A stretch of 64,000 bases of DNA from Streptomyces sp. NRRL S-244 (GTDB taxonomy: Bacteria > Actinomycetota > Actinomycetes > Streptomycetales > Streptomycetaceae): positions 124,001-188,000 of the forward strand of contig NZ_JOCX01000004.1 of assembly GCF_000717915.1 (NCBI RefSeq), in the 5' to 3' direction. Below the pieces are notes generated by a model. The model was not told the DNA's origin. It searched no databases and saw only the letters and a program-made list of their open reading frames with translations. Position numbers and translations under genes: made by a program. This document shows positions 34,909-42,000 of this stretch, piece by piece (the first letter of the stretch is position 1; each line of letters opens with the position of its first letter).

Positions 34909-35591
34909 CCCGGGTGCTCGTGGTGGACGACGAGCCGCAGATCGTCCGAGCCCTCGTGATCAATCTGAAGGCGCGCAAGTACGAGGTCGACGCGGCGGCG
35001 GACGGGGCCCAGGCCCTGGAGCTCGCGGCGGCCCGCCACCCCGACGTGGTCGTCCTGGACCTGGGCCTGCCCGACATGGACGGCGTCGAGGTGATCAAGG
35101 GCCTGCGCGGCTGGACCCGGGTGCCGATCCTGGTCCTGTCGGCCCGGCACAGCTCCGACGAGAAGGTCGAGGCCCTGGACGCCGGGGCCGACGACTACGT
35201 CACCAAGCCCTTCGGCATGGACGAGCTGCTGGCGCGGCTGCGCGCCGCCGTCCGCCGGGCCGAGCCGGGCGCGGGCTCCGGCGAGGACGAGGTGATCGTG
35301 GAGACCGACGGCTTCACGGTGGACCTGGCGGCCAAGAAGGCGGTGCGCGAGGGGCGCGACGTACGGCTTACGCCGACCGAGTGGCACCTGCTGGAGGTGC
35401 TGGTCCGCAACGGGGGAAAGCTGGTCAGCCAGAAGCAGCTCCTCCAGGAGGTCTGGGGGCCCTCGTACGGCACCGAGACGAACTACCTGCGGGTCTACAT
35501 GGCCCAGCTGCGGCGCAAGCTGGAGGCCGACCCCTCGCATCCGCGGCACTTCATCACGGAACCGGGCATGGGATACCGCTTCGAGAGGTAG
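34905..35591 (+). CDS. kdpE: Response regulator KdpE (OmpR family)
   Basis: A 228-residue regulator. The receiver domain has the acidic pair DD (residues 8-9), the phosphoacceptor Asp52 in VVVLDLGLPDMDG and the Lys in VTKPFGMDELLAR. The winged-helix output domain contains LTPTEWHLLEVLVRN and the family ending HFITEPGMGYRF. The ATGA overlap with kdpD shows translational coupling. Confidence 0.94.
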   Translation: MTRVLVVDDEPQIVRALVINLKARKYEVDAAADGAQALELAAARHPDVVVLDLGLPDMDGVEVIKGLRGWTRVPILVLSARHSSDEKVEALDAGADDYVTKPFGMDELLARLRAAVRRAEPGAGSGEDEVIVETDGFTVDLAAKKAVREGRDVRLTPTEWHLLEVLVRNGGKLVSQKQLLQEVWGPSYGTETNYLRVYMAQLRRKLEADPSHPRHFITEPGMGYRFER

Positions 35592-35615
35592 TGCGGGCGC
35601 CGGTACGCTTCCTGT

Positions 35616-36035
35616 ATGAGTGCTGAACCGCGTCCCGAGAAGTCCGTCAAGCCGGTCAGGCCGGCGGGCCGGTTCCGGCGGATGATAGAGCGGCTGTCCA
35701 CCTCGCAGGAGGAGCTGCATTCGGCGGAACTGCAGGAGGCCGCAGAAGCCGCGGGGTGCACGCGGATCTGCGACTCCCACGACCGCCAGATAGTCAAGGT
35801 GACGGGAACCCTGCGTACCGTCACCCTCCGGCCGCGCGCCGGGGTGCCCGCCCTGGAGGCGGAGCTCTTCGACGGCTCGGCGGCGCTGGACGTGGTCTGG
35901 CTCGGACGTCGCTCGATCGTGGGAATCGAACCGGGGCGGCGCATGATCGCCTCGGGGCGGATCGCGATGAGCCACGGCCGCCGGGTCCTCTTCAATCCGA
36001 AGTACGAACTCCGACCGCTCGGACAGGAGCACTAG
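35616..36035 (+). CDS. OB-fold nucleic-acid-binding domain protein
   Basis: A 139-residue protein whose second half is an OB-fold of the tRNA-anticodon/RecG type (VKVTGTLRTVTLRPRAGVPALEAELFDGSAALDVVWLGRRSIVGIEPGRRMIASGRI). The N-terminal part is basic and helical. In actinobacteria this gene is usually followed by DUF3159, as here (3 bases apart). The ligand, probably single-stranded nucleic acid, is inferred from the fold. Confidence 0.88.
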   Translation: MSAEPRPEKSVKPVRPAGRFRRMIERLSTSQEELHSAELQEAAEAAGCTRICDSHDRQIVKVTGTLRTVTLRPRAGVPALEAELFDGSAALDVVWLGRRSIVGIEPGRRMIASGRIAMSHGRRVLFNPKYELRPLGQEH

Positions 36036-36038
36036 CCG

Positions 36039-36764
36039 GTGACGTCACTCGACAAACCGATCACCCCGGATCCCGCGGGCGAACCGTCCGCGGACCAGAA
36101 GGCCGTGACGCAGGCGGCGCTCTTCGACGCCTTCGGAGGCGTGCGGGGCACCGTGGAGACGATGCTCCCCGGCCTGCTCTTCGTGATGATCTACACGATC
36201 AACAAGGACGTGAAGATGTCCGCCTTCGCGGCGGGCGCGGTGGCGGTCCTGCTCGTGATCGTGCGGCTGCTGCGCAAGGACACCGTCAAGCACGCGTTCA
36301 GCGGGGTCTTCGGCGTGGGCGTCGGCGTGGCCTTCGCCCTGTTCACCGGTACCGCCAAGGGCTTCTACCTGCCCGGCATGATCTACGGCGCCGGGCTGGG
36401 CGTGGCCTTCACGCTGTCCGCGCTGGTCGGGTTCCCGCTGCTGGGCGTGATCCTGGGGCCGGTGTTCAAGGAGAACCTGTCCTGGCGGACGCGCAACCCC
36501 GGGCGCAAGAAGGCGTACACCAAGGCCAGTCTGGCCTGGGGGCTCATCTTCCTGGCGAAGTACGCGATCCTCTTCCCGCTGTACTGGTGGGGGGACGCGA
36601 CGCAGCTGGGCTGGGTGCTGATCGCCCTGAAGCTGCCGCCGATGGTGCTCGCGGTGTACTTCACGTGGGTGTTCCTGGCGAAGGCGCCGCCGCCGATCGA
36701 CGTGATCGCGGAGTGGGAGGCCGAGGAGGCCGCGGAGAAGGCCCGCAAGGCCGGGGCCAAGTAG
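36039..36764 (+). CDS. DUF3159 family integral membrane protein
   Basis: A 241-residue protein starting at GTG. It has about six membrane segments, among them GTVETMLPGLLFVMIYTI, SAFAAGAVAVLLVIVRLL, GVFGVGVGVAFALFTG and AWGLIFLAKYAILFPLYWW. The family is actinobacterial and of unknown transport or structural role. The charged C terminus (EWEAEEAAEKARKAGAK) is cytoplasmic by the positive-inside rule. A very strong hairpin follows. Confidence 0.9.
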   Translation: MTSLDKPITPDPAGEPSADQKAVTQAALFDAFGGVRGTVETMLPGLLFVMIYTINKDVKMSAFAAGAVAVLLVIVRLLRKDTVKHAFSGVFGVGVGVAFALFTGTAKGFYLPGMIYGAGLGVAFTLSALVGFPLLGVILGPVFKENLSWRTRNPGRKKAYTKASLAWGLIFLAKYAILFPLYWWGDATQLGWVLIALKLPPMVLAVYFTWVFLAKAPPPIDVIAEWEAEEAAEKARKAGAK

Positions 36765-36781
36765 CGGGACGGTCCACAGGA

Positions 36782-36829
36782 CATGCGAGAGGGGCGGGCA
36801 GCCGACCGGCTGCCCGCCCCTCTCGCATG
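36782..36829. terminator. Bidirectional terminator between DUF3159 and the TrkA pair
   Basis: A perfect 22-bp inverted repeat (36782-36803 with 36808-36829) with a 4-nt loop between convergent genes. This is one of the strongest hairpins in the window. Confidence 0.93.
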
Positions 36830-36853
36830 CGTACGTCCGTCAGTGGCGGGCCG

Positions 36854-37516
36854 TCAGTGGCGGGCCTGGAGGAGTTCCTCCAGCTGTTCCTCGCGGGCCT
36901 GGGCGGCCACGAAGAGCAGTTCGTCGCCCGGCTCCAGGGTCTCCTCGGCGTGCGGGGTGAGGACCCGGTTGCCGCGGATGATCGTGACCAGCGAGGTGTC
37001 CTCGGGCCAGGTGATCTCGCTGATCTGGGTGCCGGCGACCGACGAGTCGGCGGGCAGGGTCAGCTCGACGAGGTTGGCGTCGCCGTGGCTGAAGCGGAGC
37101 AGCCGCACCAGGTCGCCGACGCTGACGGCCTCCTCGACGAGGGCCGACATCAGACGCGGCGTGGACACCGCGACGTCGACGCCCCAGGACTCGTTGAAGA
37201 GCCACTCGTTCTTCGGGTTGTTGACGCGCGCCACGACCCGGGGGACCCCGTACTCGGTCTTGGCCAGCAGGGACACGACCAGGTTGACCTTGTCGTCGCC
37301 CGTGGCCGCGATGACCACGTTGCAGCGCTGCAGCGCGGCCTCGTCGAGCGAGGTGATCTCGCAGGCGTCGGCCAGCAGCCACTCGGCCTGCGGCACGCGC
37401 TCCACGGAGATGGCGGTCGGCGCCTTGTCGACGAGGAGCACCTCGTGCCCGTTCTCCAGCAGCTCGCCCGCGATGGAACGGCCCACCGCGCCGGCTCCGG
37501 CGATCGCGACCCTCAT
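36854..37516 (-). CDS. TrkA-family potassium channel/transport regulator, second of pair
   Basis: A 220-residue cytoplasmic RCK protein. The Rossmann TrkA_N domain has GAGAVGRSIA near residue 7 and the acidic end of beta2 (LLVDKAP) for nucleotide binding; a C-terminal RCK_C domain follows (EDTSLVTIIRGNRVLTPHAEETLEPGDELLFVA). These proteins gate Trk/Ktr-type or related K+ transporters and, in several bacteria, bind ATP/NAD or c-di-AMP. It overlaps the upstream trkA-like gene by 4 bases (ATGA). Confidence 0.92.
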   Translation of the reverse strand: MRVAIAGAGAVGRSIAGELLENGHEVLLVDKAPTAISVERVPQAEWLLADACEITSLDEAALQRCNVVIAATGDDKVNLVVSLLAKTEYGVPRVVARVNNPKNEWLFNESWGVDVAVSTPRLMSALVEEAVSVGDLVRLLRFSHGDANLVELTLPADSSVAGTQISEITWPEDTSLVTIIRGNRVLTPHAEETLEPGDELLFVAAQAREEQLEELLQARH

Positions 37517-38181
37517 GCGTGTGCCTCCTCGGGGCCCTCGGCGAAGGACGCCTCGACCTTGTCGATCTCGTCCGTACGCATCATCACGTGGACGAGGTCG
37601 CCCTCCTGCAGCACCGTCTGGGAGGTCGGCAGCATGGCCTCGCCCAGTCGGGTGAGGAACGCCACGCGGACGCCGGTCTCCTCCTGCAGCTTGCTGACCT
37701 TGTGCCCGATCCAGGCGGCGGAGGTGTGCACCTCGGCGAGCTGGACCCCGCCGCTCGGGTCGCGCCACAGCGGCTCGGCCCCGGACGGCAGCAGCCGGCG
37801 CAGCATCTGGTCGGCGGTCCACCGTACGGTCGCGACGGTGGGGATGCCCAGGCGCTGGTAGACCTCGGCGCGCTTGGGGTCGTAGATGCGGGCGGCGACG
37901 TTCTCGACACCGAACATCTCGCGTGCCACGCGGGCGGCGATGATGTTGGAATTGTCACCACTGCTGACCGCCGCGAAAGCGCCCGCTTCCTCGATCCCGG
38001 CCTCGCGCAGCGTGTCCTGGTCGAAGCCGACCCCGGTGACGCGGCGCCCGCCGAATCCGGCTCCCAGCCGGCGGAATGCGGTGGGGTCCTGGTCGACGAC
38101 AGCGACCGTATGCCCCTGCTGTTCCAAGGTCTGCGCGAGGGCGGAGCCCACTCTTCCGCAGCCCATAATGACGATGTGCAC
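37513..38181 (-). CDS. TrkA-family potassium channel/transport regulator, first of pair
   Basis: A 222-residue RCK protein starting at GTG (MHIVIMGCGRVGSALA), six bases after a gaagga ribosome binding site. The glycine-rich loop GCGRVGSALA and the Asp in AVVDQDP form the nucleotide site; the RCK_C part includes LTRLGEAMLPTSQTVLQEGDLVHVMM. With its overlapping partner it probably forms a hetero-oligomeric ring. The pair is divergent from the KimA-like transporter, which suggests that transporter is what they control. Confidence 0.92.
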   Translation of the reverse strand: MHIVIMGCGRVGSALAQTLEQQGHTVAVVDQDPTAFRRLGAGFGGRRVTGVGFDQDTLREAGIEEAGAFAAVSSGDNSNIIAARVAREMFGVENVAARIYDPKRAEVYQRLGIPTVATVRWTADQMLRRLLPSGAEPLWRDPSGGVQLAEVHTSAAWIGHKVSKLQEETGVRVAFLTRLGEAMLPTSQTVLQEGDLVHVMMRTDEIDKVEASFAEGPEEAHA

Positions 38182-38377
38182 GGCCGTCCTTCCGGCTGTC
38201 AGCGCTCGCTGGTTCCCAGCCTCATTGCATGCTCTGGCTTCACAGGGTCTCAGACCATGGCCCAAGCTACACACGGGCGGTCCCCCATGTGACCTTTGAA
38301 GCGCACACGGGGTCTCAATGCGGGTGTCATTGCCCTGTAATACGGGCGGGGGGTTCGTCAGCCGGATTTCGAACGCT

Positions 38378-38383
38378 TACGAT
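38378..38383 (+). promoter_or_regulatory. -10 element placed for a leaderless transcript of the KimA-like gene
   Basis: TACGAT lies 7 bases ahead of the GTG at 38391, and TTCGTC at 38354-38359 is a weak -35 with an 18-base spacer. No ribosome binding site is seen before this GTG, so transcription may start at the start codon. Confidence 0.5.
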
Positions 38384-38390
38384 CCTCTGC

Positions 38391-40439
38391 GTGTCCAAAC
38401 TGACCGACGTGCCCAAACGGATCCTGATCGGCCGGGCGCTACGCAGCGACCGCCTCGGGGAAACGCTCCTCCCCAAGCGGATCGCCCTACCCGTGTTCGC
38501 ATCCGACCCGCTCTCCTCGGTGGCATATGCCCCCGGCGAGGTCCTGCTGGTCCTGTCGATCGCGGGTGTGTCGGCGTACCACTTCAGCCCCTGGATCGCC
38601 CTCGCGGTCGTCGTGCTGATGTTCACCGTGGTCGCCTCGTACCGCCAGAACGTCCACGCGTACCCCAGCGGCGGCGGTGACTACGAGGTCGCCAACACCA
38701 ACCTCGGGCCGAAGGCCGGACTCACCGTCGCGAGCGCGCTGCTCGTCGACTACGTCCTGACCGTCGCCGTGTCGATCTCCTCCGGAGTCGAGAATCTCGG
38801 CTCCGCCGTGGATTTCGTGATCGAGCACAAGGTGCTCTCCGCGGTGATCATGATTCTGCTGCTCACGCTGATGAATCTGCGCGGCGTGAAGGAATCCGGG
38901 AAGCTCTTCGCCATTCCGACGTACGTGTTCGTCGGCGCCGTCTTCGTGATGATCGCCTGGGGCGCCTGGCGCGGCCTCGTCGCCGGCGACACCATGGAGG
39001 CCCCGACGGCCCATCTGGAGATCAAGGCCGAGCACCAGGGGCTGGCCGGCTTCGCGCTGGTCTTCCTGCTGCTGCGGGCCTTCTCCTCCGGATGTGCCGC
39101 CCTGACCGGCGTCGAGGCGATCAGCAACGGCGTGCCCGCCTTCCGCAAGCCCAAGAGCAAGAACGCGGCCACCACCCTCGCCCTCATGGGCGGCCTGGCA
39201 GTCACCATGTTCTGCGGGATCATCGGCCTGGCCATGGCCACCGACGTGAGGATGGCCGAGGAGCCCGCCACCAACCTGCTGGACAACGGAGTCCCCGTCG
39301 GCCCCGAGTTCGTCCAGCACCCGGTGATCTCCCAGGTGGCCGAGGCCGTCTTCGGCAACGGCAGCTTCCTGTTCATCGTCCTGGCGACCGCCACCGCGCT
39401 CGTGCTGTTCCTGGCCGCCAACACCGCGTACAACGGCTTCCCGCTGCTCGGCTCGATCCTCGCGCAGGACCGCTACCTGCCGCGCCAGCTGCACACCCGC
39501 GGTGACCGGCTCGCCTTCTCGAACGGCATCGTGCTGCTCGCGGGCGCGGCGATCCTCCTTGTGTGGATCTACGACGCCGACTCCACGAAGCTGATCCAGC
39601 TCTACATCGTGGGCGTCTTCGTCTCCTTCACGCTGAGCCAGATCGGCATGGTCCGGCACTGGAACCGCCACCTGCGGACCGAGAAGGACCAGGCCGCGCG
39701 GCGCCGGATGCACCGCTCCCGGGCGATCAACACGTTCGGCGCGATCTTCACGGGCCTGGTGCTCGTCGTCGTCCTGGCCACCAAGTTCACGCACGGCGCC
39801 TGGGTCGCGCTGCTGGGCATGGTGATCTTCTACGGCACGATGACCGCGATCCGGAAGCACTACGACCGGGTCGCCGCCGAGATCGCCGCCGCCGAGGGCC
39901 CCAGCGACGACAGCGTGCGGCCCTCCCGGGTCCACTCCATCGTCCTGGTCTCCAAGGTGCACAAGCCCACGCTGCGCGCCCTGGCCTTCGCCAAGCTGAC
40001 CCGCTCGGACACCCTGGAGGCGCTCAGCATCAGCGTCGACGCGGCCGAGACGAAGGCGCTGAAGGAGGAGTGGGAGCGGCGCGGGATCAACGTACCGCTC
40101 AAGATCCTCGACTCCCCGTACCGCGAGATCACCCGCCCGGTGGTCGAGTACGTGAAGGGCCTGCGCAGCGAGAACCCGCGCGACGCCGTCAGCGTGTACA
40201 TCCCGGAGTACGTCGTCGGCCGCTGGTACGAGCACCTGCTGCACAACCAGAGCGCGCTGCGGCTCAAGGGCCGCCTGCTGTTCACCCCCGGCGTGATGGT
40301 CACCTCGGTGCCCTACCAGCTGGAGTCCTCGGAGCTCGCGAAGAGGCGGGCGAAGAAGCGGCAGGAATGGAACGCCCCGGGCGCGGTGCGCCGCGGACCG
40401 GTGGACACCCCGCGCCCGAAGGACCGCGCCGGAAAGTAG
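38391..40439 (+). CDS. APC-superfamily transporter, KimA-like potassium importer
   Basis: A 682-residue membrane protein. Twelve hydrophobic segments run from about residue 40 to 480, then a soluble C-terminal domain of about 200 residues (VHSIVLVSKVHKPTLRALAFAKLTRSDTLEALSISVD) that looks like a universal-stress fold. The N-terminal signature SDPLSSVAYAPGEVLLVL and the segment NVHAYPSGGGDYEVANTNLG match the KimA/YdaO branch, which imports K+ with protons, rather than amino acid carriers. Its position divergent from two TrkA/RCK genes and near kdpDE supports potassium. Generic databases often call it amino acid permease. Confidence 0.88.
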   Translation: MSKLTDVPKRILIGRALRSDRLGETLLPKRIALPVFASDPLSSVAYAPGEVLLVLSIAGVSAYHFSPWIALAVVVLMFTVVASYRQNVHAYPSGGGDYEVANTNLGPKAGLTVASALLVDYVLTVAVSISSGVENLGSAVDFVIEHKVLSAVIMILLLTLMNLRGVKESGKLFAIPTYVFVGAVFVMIAWGAWRGLVAGDTMEAPTAHLEIKAEHQGLAGFALVFLLLRAFSSGCAALTGVEAISNGVPAFRKPKSKNAATTLALMGGLAVTMFCGIIGLAMATDVRMAEEPATNLLDNGVPVGPEFVQHPVISQVAEAVFGNGSFLFIVLATATALVLFLAANTAYNGFPLLGSILAQDRYLPRQLHTRGDRLAFSNGIVLLAGAAILLVWIYDADSTKLIQLYIVGVFVSFTLSQIGMVRHWNRHLRTEKDQAARRRMHRSRAINTFGAIFTGLVLVVVLATKFTHGAWVALLGMVIFYGTMTAIRKHYDRVAAEIAAAEGPSDDSVRPSRVHSIVLVSKVHKPTLRALAFAKLTRSDTLEALSISVDAAETKALKEEWERRGINVPLKILDSPYREITRPVVEYVKGLRSENPRDAVSVYIPEYVVGRWYEHLLHNQSALRLKGRLLFTPGVMVTSVPYQLESSELAKRRAKKRQEWNAPGAVRRGPVDTPRPKDRAGK

Positions 40440-40460
40440 CGGCGCTGCCGTAGGTGTGGC

Positions 40461-40512
40461 GAACGGCCGGACGAGATCCACGTAAACTGGTGGGTCGGTC
40501 GTCCGGCCGTTC
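40461..40512. terminator. Inverted repeat between the KimA-like gene and the RNA methyltransferase gene
   Basis: A perfect 14-bp stem (40461-40474 with 40499-40512) with a 24-nt loop. The loop contains TAAACT (40483-40488), which may be a -10 for the methyltransferase gene, so terminator and promoter would overlap. Confidence 0.65.
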
Positions 40513-40539
40513 CCATTTATGTTTTGGAGTCTCCCCAAC

Positions 40540-41871
40540 ATGACCGAGCAGAACGAGAAGCAGTCCTTGGTCGGGGAGGAGTACGAGGTCGAGGTCGGTC
40601 CCGTCGCGCACGGCGGCCACTGCATCGCCCGCACCGCCGACGGCCGTGTCCTCTTCGTCCGCCACACCCTCCCGGGGGAGAAAGTGATCGCCAAGGTCAC
40701 CGAGGGCGAGTCGGACTCCCGCTTCCTGCGCGCCGACGCGATCACCGTCCTCGACGCCTCCAAGGACCGGGTCGAGGCCCCGTGCCCGTACGCCGGCCCC
40801 GGCAAGTGCGGCGGCTGCGACTGGCAGCACGCCAAGCCGGGCGCCCAGCGCCGGCTCAAGGGCGAGGTCGTCGCCGAGCAGCTGCTGCGGCTCGCCGGGC
40901 TCACCCCGGAGGAGGCCGGCTGGGACGGCACGGTCATGCCGGCCGAGGGCGACAAGCTGCCGGCCGGGGAGGTCCCGCAGTGGCGCACCCGCGTCCAGTA
41001 CGCGATCGACGAGGACGGGCGCGCGGGCCTGCGCAAGCACCGCTCGCACGACATCGAGCCGGTCGACCACTGCATGATCGCGGCGCCGGGCGTCAGCGAG
41101 CTGGGCATCGAGAAGCAGGACTGGCCCCAGATGGCCACCGTCGAGGCGATCGCCGCGACCGGCTCCCAGGACCGCCAGGTCGTGCTGACCCCGCGCCCGG
41201 GCGGCCGCCTCCCGCTCGTGGAGCTGGACAAGCCGGTCTCGGTGCTCCGCGTCGAGGAGAAGGACGGCGGGGTCCACCGGGTCCACGGCCGCCCCTTCGT
41301 ACGGGAGCGCGCGGACGGCCGTACGTACCGCGTCGGCATGGGCGGCTTCTGGCAGGTCCACCCGCAGGCCGCCGACACCCTGATCAAGGCCGTCATGCAG
41401 GGCCTGATGCCGCGCAAGGGCGAGATGGCCCTCGACCTCTACTGCGGCGTCGGCATCTTCGCCGGCGCCCTCGCCGAACGCCTGGGCGAGACGGGCGCGG
41501 TGCTCGGCATCGAGTCGACGAAGCGCGCGGTCGAGGACGCCCGGCACAACCTGGCGGACTTCCCCCGGGTCCGCATCGAGCAGGGCAAGGTCGAGACGGT
41601 CCTCCCGAAGACCGGCATCACCGAGTGCGACCTGGTCGTCCTGGACCCGCCGCGCGCGGGCGCGGGCAAGCAGACGGTCCGCCACGTAGCGGGCCTCTCC
41701 GCCCGCCGCATCGCGTACGTGGCCTGCGACCCGGCAGCCCTGGCCCGCGACTTGGCCTACTTCAAGGAAGCCGGCTACAAGCCCCGCACCCTCCGAGCCT
41801 TCGACCTCTTCCCGATGACCCACCACGTGGAGTGCGTCGCCATCCTTGAGCCCATCCGCGAAGACGCCTGA
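40540..41871 (+). CDS. TrmA/RlmD-type RNA (uracil-C5) methyltransferase
   Basis: A 443-residue SAM-dependent RNA methyltransferase. The start MTEQNEKQS at 40540 is preferred because a ggag site lies 10 bases ahead; the ATG at 40519 is upstream of it. The N-terminal TRAM domain (VGPVAHGGHCIARTADGRVLFV) is followed by the iron-sulfur cysteines (CPYAGPGKCGGC and CMIA), the SAM site LDLYCGVGIFAG, and the catalytic Cys in YVACDPAALARDL. It would methylate uridine in tRNA or 23S rRNA; which one is not decided. It marks the left edge of the accessory island. Confidence 0.92.
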   Translation: MTEQNEKQSLVGEEYEVEVGPVAHGGHCIARTADGRVLFVRHTLPGEKVIAKVTEGESDSRFLRADAITVLDASKDRVEAPCPYAGPGKCGGCDWQHAKPGAQRRLKGEVVAEQLLRLAGLTPEEAGWDGTVMPAEGDKLPAGEVPQWRTRVQYAIDEDGRAGLRKHRSHDIEPVDHCMIAAPGVSELGIEKQDWPQMATVEAIAATGSQDRQVVLTPRPGGRLPLVELDKPVSVLRVEEKDGGVHRVHGRPFVRERADGRTYRVGMGGFWQVHPQAADTLIKAVMQGLMPRKGEMALDLYCGVGIFAGALAERLGETGAVLGIESTKRAVEDARHNLADFPRVRIEQGKVETVLPKTGITECDLVVLDPPRAGAGKQTVRHVAGLSARRIAYVACDPAALARDLAYFKEAGYKPRTLRAFDLFPMTHHVECVAILEPIREDA

Positions 41872-41930
41872 CCCGCGTGCCAGGGCAGTGCCGCTGAGTG
41901 CTGTCCGAGTCGACGAAGTCGTGAGCGCTT

Positions 41931-41961
41931 GCTGCCATGGGTGCGGTGCACCCATGGCAGC
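41931..41961. terminator. Terminator between the methyltransferase and caspase-helicase genes
   Basis: A perfect 14-bp stem (41931-41944 with 41948-41961) with a 3-nt loop in the 129-base gap between convergent genes. Confidence 0.88.
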
Positions 41962-42000
41962 GCGGGCCGGGCGGCCGCGAGCGCCGCGTTCGCCCGGTTC

